From Sequoia sempervirens (lineage: Eukaryota; Streptophyta; Pinopsida; Cupressales; Cupressaceae), in NCBI GenBank assembly GCA_007258455.2, contig VDFB02047230.1:160836635-160900634 (forward strand): a stretch of 64,000 nt of DNA. Reading direction: 5' to 3'. A program made the translations under genes and the position numbers. How positions within the stretch are numbered: the first letter of the stretch is position 1; the number at the start of each line of letters is the position of its first letter. Below are positions 33,900 to 45,007 of this stretch, piece after piece. The notes under the pieces are model-generated. The model did not search any database and had not been told where the DNA came from. It worked only from the letters and a program-made list of their open reading frames with translations.

Positions 33900-36105
33900 T
33901 TTCTTATTATTATTACAAGTATTTCATTAATGAAAAGAACATTAGAGTGGTTCTCTTTACCTGATGGGTCCACATCATGTTCCTGAACTTTTGTTATAGA
34001 CTCGTGCTCAACATGTTGAACACCCTCTAAATCCTGATCTGCAGTTGAAACATGAAAGGTTACATTAATTAATACACCAATTGAAATTAAATATGTTTAA
34101 GAGAACATGAGAGTGGTCCTCTCTTTACCGATGGGGCCCATCAAGTTCCTTGATCTTCTCTAGCTTGATCATGCTCAACACGTTGATCACGCTCTACATG
34201 CTCTAAAGTTGAAACATGAAAGGTTACATTAATTAATACACCAATTGCAATTAAATATGTTTAAAATAACTTTAGAGTGGTCCTCTTTACCTGATGGGGC
34301 CACATCATGTTCCTGATCTTCTCTAGCCTAATCATGCCCAACATGTTGATCACACTCTACATGCTCTAAATTACTAGGATGCACACCATGACCTTCATTT
34401 GCAGGTTGTGCTCCACCCTCACTAGGCTGCATTCCAATGTCATGTACAATATTATTATTGCTTGAATGTTTAAAATAAATAGGCATGTAGTTACTTTATG
34501 GTGGAAATTAATATTGAATAGATTGCACAAGTATTCAATTTTAAATAAAATTTATTGAGTTTATTTACGTGCGTGTCAGATGCAGTGGAAGATTGTGTTT
34601 ACCTAGTCAAGACTCTTAGGCATTCAACCACAAATCCATAGCCTTGCTGGAAGGCAATCTTCAGGTCCTCTTCTTGGGGCTTTGTTGAATTCAGAGCCCT
34701 ACATTTTTACGTAAGATCATGAATTTTGCTTCTATGGTGTGATAAAACCAAAATTGTTTTCAATTTACTATTTAGATGCAATATTTCATTTATTGATACT
34801 TACAATTCGTGTGGCTAATTTCATATAACCACCAGAGCCAAGTTATTGCTGCCCATGCTTTCTAGTCTTTCCTTTGTTGCCTTCGATGTGTCAGGCAGCC
34901 TATGAAAAGTTTGAAATACATTAGATTATGTAAAAGAAAGAGTAATCATATATCATTACATTGTTGATAGTATCACATACCTTACTTGGCCGGTGAATTG
35001 TCTTTCCTTTTTCTTTTCAGCCTTCTCCTTTCCATCTGACACCAGGTCCTTCTGCTCCCTCTCCGAAATCATGGGGAGACACTCATACTTTTTGTTCTTC
35101 TCTAAATGTGACCTATATTGGTCCCTCGCATACTTTAGATAGGTACCAGCTTTCTTAAGGACCTTGGTTTGGTTGAATGTTTTATCACCGAACAACACAA
35201 CTAAACAGTTAATGATCTCATCTTTTAAATCTTGATTTTGGGCATTCCATCGTGTACGTATGGTGGACCCGAAGAGCTTTAATATAATATCACTTAGATG
35301 TTTATAAAAAACATCATTTCCTGCAAAATGATCATGGGATCAATAGTCTAAAAAGAGCGATCAATAAGTAAATTTGAATTGGATTATATATAATAATAAT
35401 TAAAACATTTTAAAGTACTTTTCTCTATCTTTATGGGAACAAAATCCTCGTTCACCACAAATTTGACCGGCAATGTTCTTGTACTAGTAATACGGGAATA
35501 TCTGGGAAATGTTGCTAAAACACCACTAGTACTAGTGGCCTTTGCATCCCCAAGTACATGTCCTGATGCATGTTATGGCATGTGTTCGTTGCTAAAGGGT
35601 GCATTAATGGATGCTTGCATGGTATGTGTTGTCAAAATTTTAGACAATAATATAGGCATGGATGATGGGGTTAGATGATGATGTATGTGCAGGAAGAATC
35701 AAGATGGACACTTGTACCAACCCCTACTCCTCGGGCAACACTTGCAATACCTTGATCATGGCTAGGAGCATCATGAGGAGGAAAATAATCCTTTAAAAAC
35801 AACACATATTTTAGTTCATGACATAAGAGAGTACAAAATATAAAACCATGAATGAACTTATGTTATAATTAAAGATCTCATGACAACTTACTTGCAATTT
35901 TTGTGATCTCTCAGTCAATATTTTAACCCTCTCTCTTATCTCATATGTTTGAGGCACTATGAATATCAACTTAACAATTTCTTCATTGCATTTTTTTTGG
36001 ATCTTCCTTATCATATCGAGAGGGTTTTTTTAATAAGTGATGTCATCATCAAAAAATATTGACTGCACCTCACTATGGATGCTCTCATCTATTGCTGGTA
36101 CCTTT
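33900..36105 (-). pseudogene. Multi-exon transposon-like gene, possibly CACTA/Transposase_24-like (copy 1)
   Basis: Minus-strand exons inferred from GT..AG junctions. ~36105-35893 reads ESIHSEVQSIFFDDDITY..NPLDMIRKIQKKC..ILTERSQKLQ (helical, one in-frame TAA). ~35790-35415 ends LPVKFVVNEDFVPIKIEKS. ~35320-34980 reads LKLFGSTIRTRWNAQNQDLK..VLKKAGTYLKYARDQYRSHL..ISEREQKDLVSDGKEKAEKK. 34900-34805 is LPDTSKATKERLE. ~34700-34615 has EEDLKIAFQQG..VECLRVLTR. Small repeated exons follow in 33950-34440. The charged block and the KHGQHKLGSSGYMKL exon (intact in copy 2) recall plant En/Spm-associated proteins, but the match is from memory of patterns. Copy 1 has frameshifts that copy 2 lacks. Nearby CACTA-like end supports the call. 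Confidence 0.45.
33951..34380 (-). repeat. Tandem triplication of an exon plus intron (~160-bp unit)
   Basis: Three units (~33951-34107, ~34108-34270, ~34271-34380). Each has a minus-strand exon of the form EHVERDQ.VEHDQAREDQEH ending at a donor CAG|GTAAAG, and an intron sharing GAAACATGAAAGGTTACATT and AATTAATACACCAATTG. The first unit is most diverged. Duplicated with the rest at 53822-54260. Confidence 0.7.
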
Positions 36106-36360
36106 CCCCGATCATTTGATTGCAACAAGAATATTAAAAACATTATCGAAATTAACCCATTAAACTTATGAAAAAAACATAATATAATAAAACATTTTTC
36201 TCGTATCTAATTTTTACAATTAAAATGAGGTAAACCTATTAGGTAGAAGTGCCTAAAGATACATCATGATCTGTACTTTGGGCCAAAGCCTTCTCCGTAT
36301 GATCAATGTCCTGTTGTGAAAAAAAATAAATATAAAAAAATTTACCGAAATGAAACCAAT

Positions 36361-37203
36361 AGACTTACGAAAAAAACATAAGATAAAATGGTATATTGGA
36401 GTCATTAATTGGAGGTTGGGTAAAATGGTACATAGTACGTACCACCCCCATAGTACCACCCCCATAGTAATTGTGTTTGTAACTAAGTGATTCAAATTGT
36501 AATCGATTAGCAACTCTTCCCCTATAGTTATTGATTTTATCACACATACGAATACATGGTTTCCCTCACGCACCTCGAATATGCAATTGGGTTGCTTATT
36601 TGTTGACCCAGGTCATGTACTGTTTATAAACCCTGCAATATACCCTGATGCTTTTGGCCTTCCGTTAATGTACATAGCCACTCCTTTATTTTGAACCTTA
36701 TTTTTTAGTTGTATATAATTTGTTGACAGTGCATACCTATGCATACTTCATGTATATCAAACCAGTTGCATCCAATCTTTGTAACTGTAATAGGGTTCGA
36801 CATACTCCATCAATTCAATAACTTTTTTGTAATAGACCTTTATTCTGTCTATGGAAAATAGGCCTAAACCATGTAATGACGATGGTGCTATGCGATATAT
36901 CCTCTCATTAACATAAAAATCATTGTTTATTGGAGGAAGTTCCTTGGGTACCCATTGTTTCCGTAGATGTTTGTACCTACATGGCACCTCGATGTCGTCT
37001 ATGCTCTCATCATTATAAGAACATGACCCCCCTTCAAGAAGAAAAAATTCCATGTGTTTATGGAATTTTCTTCTAATCTTTTGACCTCTAGTCGATCTCC
37101 CTCTTTTAGACATACTACATGTCTCTCTTTCCTCTTCTCTTCCTGAATTTCCCTCGCTCGAGGAAGACAGATTTGAAAAATACCTATTTGGTGGTACCTG
37201 CAC
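36361..37203 (-). pseudogene. SET-domain protein, decayed by in-frame TGA codons (copy 1)
   Basis: One continuous minus-strand frame of ~280 codons interrupted by three TGA codons. N-terminal part (residues ~20-70) is Ser/Glu/Arg-rich, with SKRGRSTRGQKIRRKFHKH, a nuclear-localisation-like run. Residues ~105-150 (SSLHGLGLFSIDRI) match the start of a SET domain (the usual form is S.IHG.GLFA). Then GVAMYINGRPKASGYIAGFIN..PNC occupies the NHS..PN motif position, and ITIGEELLIDYNLN matches the GEEL..DY motif. The family methylates lysine on histones or other proteins; this copy cannot. The three TGA codons occur in both duplicated copies, so decay is older than the duplication. It lies on the same strand as the transposon-like gene and may be captured cargo; a separate host gene fragment is equally possible. 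Confidence 0.6.
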
Positions 37204-38361
37204 TCATTAGGATGTTGGATGAAGTTCTTTCATGGTGATGTGATCCCAAGGTGACATACTACTGTCCAAAAGTGTCCATCAAAAATAAAATCTACTTAAT
37301 GTTTTAACTCCCAAACTTTGTAACAAGTGTTAAATGTGACTATGGTCCAACAGTTACACAACCAAGGCCTCAAATGTATTCTCTAATTGTAATCAAAGGA
37401 CTTTTTATCTTCATTCAAGTAAATAAAATTGAAGGGAAACACCACCAAGTGGTTTTTTGGACACCTACATGACTAAAAATAGCAAAAAATTTACATTTAA
37501 TTTTCATATACATCTAAGTGGTTAACGGGGAGGGAGTGTGTAATAGGCCTAGTTAAGTCATCATAAGTTTATGCTTTGGCACTATTTTTTTTTTAAGTCA
37601 TCTCAAATCTTCCTATGTCTAATTTCTAGGAGACTTTTGGTATGTTTTAAGGTAGGATGATTGATGAAAGAGCCCAAAGATCCTTTCTCCATTGTATCTA
37701 GGTACACATAGCAGCAATCTTCTTTTATACGGTTGGACATGATTTAAAGAACTTAGCTAGGAATTATTCATTTAACTTAAGGTTTTCTCATAATTCCATC
37801 ATTGGAAAAGTAGATCAAATTCTTCTATTATGAATAATTGGTCTATGTGCCTCTAGTAATCACTATAAATGTTTGTAAGGATAAAATGACTAATTGCATC
37901 AGGTAGGAGAGAATCAACTTTGAGTTCTTCAAAGATTATATTCCTCTATTCATAATTTTTAAGGGTTGTGTGTGGAGGAGGTTATCACTACCAAGAAGGG
38001 AGGAGACCTTTCCTTGTATTCTTTTATAATTTTCATTATTCTTATTTATTTTACACTTAAATTTACAAATACACATATATATGCATTTACTGTTTTCATT
38101 TATTTCTCATGTAGTTTAATAGTTTGATAGATTTCATATTATATGTGTTGAAGACTTTAGAATTTCAATTACATTAATTTATGGATATGTTGTATCTATT
38201 ACACTACAAAACCATATGCTCTTTTCATTTACACTTGCATTTAGAAATACACATTTCTATACATAGATATAGATTTCTTTAATGATATGTTGCATTTATT
38301 GTTCTAGGAGAGCATCTAGTAATTGCATTTACATTTACATTTAAAAATGCATATACATAAA

Positions 38362-38397
<36 letters not shown>

Positions 38398-39376
38398 TGT
38401 GCGTGTGTGTGTATGTATATCATTTATATTTAGTGTTCAAAAACAACCCATTAGGTTTGCACATGGATAAAAATTCATAAAATTAGATCTCTCATACATG
38501 TTTTGTTGAAACCTAGACTTGAACCTCTTATTTCACATGCTTTTCTTCACAAAATATTGAGGACAATAGCTATACCTTCTTTTTTTCTCATCCTATGCCC
38601 TATTCATGCATCCTACAATTACAACAGTATCCACGGGGCCTCTTACACAAGCTACAGTAATCACAAAAAGTGTAAGAGCCCCTTTATATCATGTTTCGAC
38701 TAAAAAACCCTCAAAACTAGGGTAACTCAGATTATGATTTGTTGGTGAGCTGTATGGACAAAATCATTAGCATCAACTCATTCTTGGAGTCTTTTGAAAG
38801 AGAAACGAATTAGGTGGCAGTTAAGTACAAACCTTATAGTGTTAAGGTGAATGAGGTGATAAATTTTAATTGGCCAACTAATGAAGAGTACTAGAAATGG
38901 GTAAATGTATACTTAACTAAGGAAGAGTGAAAAGGAGTAGGTTGCTAACGGTTGACAAATCAGCTATTGTAGTTACAACAGATTCCAGTTTTGTTTTTTG
39001 GTGATAGTCTAGGCACGGAATTCTTGAAGTTTTTTTTTGTTGCATCAACCATTCTCAGTGGGAATGATGAATAAGAAGATTCTCTGGGGAGATTGTTGTT
39101 GTAACAAATTTTTGGAATATCACAAGGTGATCCAATTGGCTGGTGACACATGTGCTTTCTGGCCCGATGCTTGTTTGCTCCTTTTTCTATAAGAAGGATT
39201 CCAAGGCCAGAAGTATGGGTTAGCAAGTTAGATATTTTTGGTCGAGTCTAGATGAAGTTGCAGAGCAAATTGTAAAGTCTGATGGTTTTAGGGAAAATGC
39301 AATTTAGGTTTTGAGTCATTCTGTAGTAGGTTTTGAATTCATGGGGATTTGATGTTTTATGACAGTACTGGCATTT
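37204..39376. other. Non-coding interval with a (CATA)n microsatellite
   Basis: No gene recognised. (ATAC)n followed by (TA)n and (GT)n at ~38352-38415. A weak plus-strand coding-like stretch (~38720-38930, KPYSVKVNEVINFNWPTNEE with several stops) may be an old retroelement fragment. Copy 2 has ~85 bp here (57132-57215) that copy 1 lacks. Confidence 0.4.
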
Positions 39377-39381
39377 GAGTT

Positions 39382-40815
39382 TGTAAGGAAAACTAGATGC
39401 AAAAAACAATTTTCCTAACTTCAATACCTCAGGAAAGAATGCAGAAGTACTTTTAAATTTTCAATTACAGTCTAATTGAGATGCACTATGAGACAGATTA
39501 CAAAAACAGAGTATTTAGACAAACACACATGAACACCAGATATACGTGGGAAAACTCTTACGGGAGAAAAACCCACCACACCAAGAGAAATCACTTTGTA
39601 TTACAGTAATCAAAGTTACATACAATTCTAGACTTATCTTCCTGGTGTCATTATACAACATCATTCATCATGTACATTCTTCGAACAGAAAACTTTTTGG
39701 TTACAACCTTTACATACTTTAATCCTTCACTGATACAGTTTGAATTCTTCACACTTCACCATTGATCAAAATCTAATCCAACCACAAAACATCTGTAATT
39801 TCCAACTATATCCATGGCGTTCCTTGACTGTCGAGCTCCCTCACAGAACCATTGCAACGAACAGACTCCCAACGGTTCCAATTCAGCTCTTCTAATTCCT
39901 CCACGTGATGCCACATCAGAAGTCATACACGGTCAACAGAATTCAAATTACATTGGCATCTCGGTGAGACACTAACAGTGTCTCGCCGATGCCACATTGA
40001 CCCCTTACCGATGTCGCCAAGAGCCTCTGTAGTCACCAAGATATTATATCAAGCTCCAACAGATATACCTAGTCATCACGTAGTTGTTCTGACTTATCAC
40101 TTTCCCCAGAAGGTCATGGTGAAACACTAAGGTTATACCGAAGTTCCCATATCTACTGAGTACCCAACGGAAGTCGGCAGGACTTACTCCTATCGCCAAG
40201 AGTTCATAGCGATATTCATATGCTACTCCAAAGTATTCACCTGTCGCCAGAACATTTGTCCATCACCGAGAGAACTTACCGATTTATATATGTTTCACCA
40301 AAGACTGACTGTCGCTAAGAGTTACCTCAATAGCCATCGGCTATCGGCAAGAAAATGCTTATCGCTCAGACCCAATAATGAAACCTAAGAGTTATATTGA
40401 TAACTCCCGAGTAGTCCCTGTCGGCATAGCTTTCTTCTATCGCTAAGACCTTCTCTGATAGCTTTGAGTTATACTAAAGATAACACTTAAGTCTTCCCAA
40501 TGAAACAAAACAAGAAAACACTGTCGACATAACATTTGCTTTTGCAGTGACATCTTACTGAGTGAATAAAGGTTATACCGAAGAAATACATACACTATCA
40601 GTGAGAGATAAATGCTTCGCTGAGACATCTCTCCGAAAGTTGAAGCCACTCTGAAACTCTAGTCGCCAAGAGTTATGCCGATAAACGAATGAATGGCCTT
40701 TCTGCCAATGCTCTCCCGAGCGCTATGAGGTGATAGCGAATACACCAAGCTACAACGATAGACTCCACAGTGGACCTTTCAGCAAGACAATACCTTGAGG
40801 CACATATTTCCAACA
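39382..40815 (-). repeat. 3' LTR of Copia B, copy 1
   Basis: 1434 bp, TG..CA. Contains a strong stem, GGCATCTCGGTGAGACACT / AGTGTCTCGCCGATGCC (39955-39992), and many TCGCCAAGAG / TCGGCAAGA / CACCGAGAG words. It carries a ~125-bp stretch (~40550-40677) and ~30 bp (~39869-39898) that the 5' LTR lacks, and lacks ~110 bp present near the outer end of the 5' LTR. Confidence 0.92.
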
Positions 40816-40826
40816 ATCTCCCACTT
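40816..40826 (-). other. Polypurine tract of Copia B, copy 1
   Basis: Minus strand AAGTGGGAGAT directly before the LTR start TGTTGG. Expected plus-strand primer site. Confidence 0.75.
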
Positions 40827-40870
40827 GACGATGATCATTCAGGCACCTCCAAAGCATGCAAAAAATTACT

Positions 40871-43800
40871 TTACTGAAAAACATGGGCACTAAGGCCCAT
40901 TGAACTGGCACACCATATGAACTTTTCTATGCTCATCGGCTTCGTCAATGCATCTACAATATTCTCCAGAGTATCAATTTTTTCCAAACTGACCTTTCCA
41001 TCCTCAACCATATCTCATACAAAGTGGTACTGCACATCAATATGTTTCATCCTAGCATGGAAAGTTGGATTCTTTGCTAGACAAATGACACTCTGACTGT
41101 CACATAAGATTGTTATTTCCCCTGCATCAAAACCAATGTTAGAACACAAACGTTTCAACCATACAACTTCTTTAAAAGCATGGGTAGCTACCATGTATTT
41201 AGCCTCTGTAGTGGACAAAGCGACTACAGCCTGTCGCTTGCTCATCCAACTCACTGCACCACCATTCAACATGAAAACGTATCCACTAGTGGATCTTCTA
41301 CTGTCAATGTCCCCTGCCCAATCAGAGTCTACATAACCATGAATGCTGAGAGTCCTCTGTGATTCAACTGAATTATGGTAACACAATGCAAAATCTAAAG
41401 TTCCCTTCAAATACCTAAACACCCTCTTCACAGCATCACAATGTATTCTTCTTGGATTAGCCAAAAATCAACTAAGTACTCCCACTGCTTGGGAAATGTC
41501 TGGTCTTGTACAGACCATTGCATACATGAGACTGCCTACAGCACTAGCATAGAGCACACTAGTCATGTCCTCCATCTCAATAGGAGATTTTGGACAATCC
41601 TCAACAGATAGCTTCATTCCTTGTATGACTGGAACAACTAATTGTTTACAATCATTCATACAAAATCTCTCTAGAATAGTCTTTATATACTTACTCTGAC
41701 TGAGCCAAAGCTTTCTATTCTTCCTGTCCTTGGAGCTTTCTATTCTTCCTGTCCTTGGTTATCTCCATCCCCAGAATATACCTTGCTGCAACAAGATCCT
41801 TCATTTCGAACTTAGCAGACAACTGAGACTTAAGATCAGAAATCATTAGCTTGCTATTTCCTATGAATAGCATATCGTCAACATAAAGAGCAATAACAAG
41901 CACTTGATCACTTTTAGCTTTATAGTATACACAATGATCAGATTTTGATCTCACAAAGCCTAAAGATAATACATAGGTATCAAATTTTTGGTACCACATT
42001 CTAGGTGACTGCTTTAACCCATACGGAGACTTTTTTAATTTGCATACCAATTTTTCTTTACCTTTCTCAACAAAGTGCTCAGGCTGGGACATATAGATTT
42101 CTTCTTCAAGATCACCATGAAGAAATGTTGTCTTCACATCCATCTGTTCAACCTCTAAGTCATAAGCTGCTACAAGTGACAATAGAAATCTAATGGACGT
42201 CAGCTTTTCTACAGGAGAAAAGATTTCCCCATAGTCAATTCCCTCTACCTGGGAATAACCCTTTGCAACCAGTCGTGCTTTGTATTTTTCTACACTGCCA
42301 TCCAGACCAATCTTTTTCTTAAATACCCATTTACAGCCCACAGGTTTTCTGCCTTTAGGCAAGGGCACCAGACTCCAGGTTTCATTTTTATCTAATGACA
42401 CCATTTCTTCCTTCATGGCTTTCAACCAAGAATTTGAATCAGACATTTTAATTGCCTCCTTTACAGTCCCAGGCTCATCAGTGCTAGAAATCAAGGCATA
42501 GGCACAAGTAGAATCAATTAATGAGAACCCATACCTATCTGGTTGTTTCCTTTCTCGGGTTGACCTCCTCACTGGCTGAGGCTGAGGTTTATCTTCTTCA
42601 AAGCTTTCAGAACTGCTTGAGCTCTCCTCAGTTTTAGGTACGTTTTGAATCTTCAATTCCTCTTTCTCTGGTGTAGGAGGAATTGCTGCTACATCCTTAC
42701 TATTTTCTGACTTTGTTTCTGACTGCAGATACAAGGTGGAAGGTTTCAACTCATGAAAGATTACACTTCTATTGTATACAACCTTCTTTGTAATAGGATT
42801 CCAAAGCTTGTATCCTTTGATGTTAGCACTATAGCCAATAAAAATACACTTAACATCCTTGTTGTCCAACTTAGATCTTTTTACATCCGACACATGAACA
42901 TATGCTCCACAGCCAAAGACTCTAATATGTCTGAGAGAGGGCTTCTTACCAGACCATGCTTCCATAGGTTTCTTATCAATAAGAGCAGAGTTTGGAGACC
43001 GATTAACTAAGTAACATGCAGTAGCAGTAGCTTCAGCCCATAACTTTTCTTCCAAACTAGCACTACTAAGCATACTTCGTGCTCTCTCCATCACTGTCCT
43101 ATTGAACCTTTCTGCAACTCCATTCTGCTATGGAGTGTAAGGTGTATTCTTGAGTCTTTTTATTCCATGGTCTTTACAGTATCTTTCAAATTCATCATAA
43201 CAGAATTCACTGCCATTATCAGTCCTTAAGCATTTTATTGTTTTACCAGTTGATTTTCAACAAGATTTTTAAACTCCTTAAATCGACTGAACACTTCTGA
43301 TTTACTTTTCAAAATATATATAAATGCTCTTCTTGAATAATCATCAATGAACAACACATAGTATCTTGATTTAGACAAACAAGGAACATCTACTGGACCA
43401 AACACATCCGAATGAATATAGTCTAACAAACTAGAAGTTTTATGAGGATTGTCATAAAATGAAACACGATGCTGCTTTCCATATATACAATGTTCACAGA
43501 ATTCAAATTCTAGATTACAGTCTTCAAGCCCCTCAACCAGGTTTTTGCTCTTCAAGGTTTTTAAACCTTTTTCTCCTAAGTGGCCTAACCTATGATGCCA
43601 AAGCATAGTCTTTTCTATAGGAAGCGTAGAGTTTACATAATTAGGGACAATTCCCTTTTTACCTCCACGAGCAACTTTCAGTGACTTTGAAGAGACACTG
43701 TTACAATGAACAACTTGTGCATCCAACTTGTACAGGGTACCAATTCAAGCACCTCTAGCTAGCACCATTGAACCTCTAGTCATCTTGCAACCACTTCCCG

Positions 43801-43987
43801 AGAACAAGACTTGTACTCCGATATCATTTAGCTTACTGATAGAAAGTAAATTTTGAGCCAGACCTGGTATGTGCATAACATCATTGATCCCCTTTATTCT
43901 TCCATCAGGGAATTGGATTCTGACTCTTCCACGGCCAACAATTTCAAAGGTTGAATCACTCACCAAGTACACCTTTCCACCATCATA
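40871..43987 (-). pseudogene. Copia B pol (protease tail, integrase, RT, RNase H), copy 1
   Basis: Minus strand. 43972-43745: gag-pre-integrase part, ended by a TGA where copy 2 has CGA. 43726-43235: integrase with the HHCC start (MLWHHRLGHL..CEHCIYGK) and the core start HSDVFGP, then a frameshift at ~43245 shared by both copies. A stop sits in the TPYTP..NGVAER motif (~43127). 43094-41715: RT with MDVKTTFLHG and catalytic YVDDMLF, ended by a 25-bp tandem duplication (41709-41758) absent from copy 2. 41659-41468 and 41464-41015: RT connection and RNase H (VDSDWAGDIDSRRS, STTEAKYM), separated by a copy-specific TGA. A shared TGA (~41012) precedes VEDGKVSLEKIDTLENIVDA, so the true end is TAA at 40871. 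Reverse transcription and integration functions by family; inactive here. Confidence 0.92.
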
Positions 43988-44893
43988 TTATTCATACATT
44001 GTAAACCATTCTCTATGAGATGTCATGTGGAACGATGCTCCAAAATCAATCAACCAGACATCATCTGATGCTTGAGTAGCCAAGGCTACAATGAAGGCGT
44101 CACCATCACTATGAGAAGAACCATTATCGAAAGATCCTTTCTTCTTCTTTTTCTCCTCTTTACAATCCTTTTGGACATGACCGGGTTGCCCACAGTTCCA
44201 ACACTTCACCTTGGACTTCTTGCCAAGAGACTTTGATCTCCCTTCTGATTTCGATTTGGACTTCTTGTCCTTCTTCTTGCCTTTCTCCTCTGACCTTCCT
44301 CTGACAGCAAGAGCCTCCTTCACCATCTCAGAAGATTTTCTTCTCATTTCTTCTGACAACAAAGAACCAACAATATCTTTCATTTTGAAACTGGATGTTG
44401 TACTCCCAATAGCCATCACTAGATGATCCCATGAGTCTGGCAAAGAACATAATAGAAGCATACAACAATCTTCTTCTTCAATCTTTACACCAACAAATGT
44501 TAATTGTGTGAGCAACATGTTAAATGCATTCAAATGATCAGCTACAGACCCTCCTTCTTGCATTCTCAAAGAGTAAAGCTTCTTTCTTAGGAATAGCTCA
44601 TTCACCAAAGATTTCCCTTGATAAATAGACACCAGTCTCTTCCACAAGAGAGAAGCAGACTTCTCTTCATGCACATTGAGAAGAACTGAGTCAGCCAAAC
44701 ATAGCCTTATTAGCCCCTTTGCTTTTCTATCTGCAAGGTCCCATTCTTCTTGCTTCATGCATGTAGGTTTAGTTCCAAACATAGCAAGCCAAAGGTCTCG
44801 ATATACTAAGAGATCCTCCATCTTTAGTTTCCACAATTCAAAGTTACTGCCATTGAATTTCTCTATTTCAATCTTCCCAGATGAACTAGACAT
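43988..44893 (-). CDS. Copia B gag with CCHC knuckle and start of protease, copy 1
   Basis: 301 codons from ATG (MSSSSGKIEIEKFNGSNF). Residues ~1-190 form the Copia gag domain (UBN2-type, LWKLKMEDLL). A Lys/Ser-rich basic stretch (~200-228) precedes the knuckle CWNCGQPGHVQKDC (~231-244). The protease begins at VWLIDFGASFHMTSHREWF; the usual D-S-G is D-F-G here and in copy 2. A TAA at 43986 cuts the polyprotein. The start is 115 bp from the PBS, as expected. Gag binds element RNA and forms particles; the ORF itself is intact, so RNA binding is conceivable. Confidence 0.9.
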   Translation of the reverse strand: MSSSSGKIEIEKFNGSNFELWKLKMEDLLVYRDLWLAMFGTKPTCMKQEEWDLADRKAKGLIRLCLADSVLLNVHEEKSASLLWKRLVSIYQGKSLVNELFLRKKLYSLRMQEGGSVADHLNAFNMLLTQLTFVGVKIEEEDCCMLLLCSLPDSWDHLVMAIGSTTSSFKMKDIVGSLLSEEMRRKSSEMVKEALAVRGRSEEKGKKKDKKSKSKSEGRSKSLGKKSKVKCWNCGQPGHVQKDCKEEKKKKKGSFDNGSSHSDGDAFIVALATQASDDVWLIDFGASFHMTSHREWFTMYE

Positions 44894-44992
44894 CTTAATC
44901 TGTAAATAGAAATAACAATCTCTACAAAACTCCCACTGAATAGTATTGACTCAAAAAACCCAATATACCCCCAAGGATAACACAACTGGCCA

Positions 44993-45005
44993 GGCTCTGA
45001 TACCA
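44993..45005 (-). other. Primer-binding site of Copia B, copy 1
   Basis: Minus strand TGGTATCAGAGCC, a perfect initiator tRNA-Met site, 2 bp inside the 5' LTR end. Confidence 0.93.
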
Positions 45006-45007
45006 CT

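Larger units (their letters stand above)
28806..44050. repeat. Large duplicated block, copy 1
   Basis: Corresponds base for base, with small differences, to 48593-64000. The offset is 19,787 at the left end and 19,959 at the RNase H region, so net indels total ~170 bp. It includes the DNA-element end, CACTA-like array, LINE remnant, transposon-like gene, SET pseudogene and Copia B at the same insertion point with the same GAGTT flank. The right limit is set only by the window end. Confidence 0.95.

Noticed and set aside
35433..35678. Plus-strand ORF of 81 codons inside the transposon-like gene (and its twin at 55318-55563)
   Set aside because: The minus strand here reads as an exon ending LPVKFVVNEDFVPIKIEKS between plausible splice sites; the plus-strand frame is its shadow.
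38201..38216. CACTACAAAACC as the second CACTA terminus
   Set aside because: It is in the same orientation as the one at 29652, whereas the partner must be inverted (TAGTG), and no subterminal array adjoins it.
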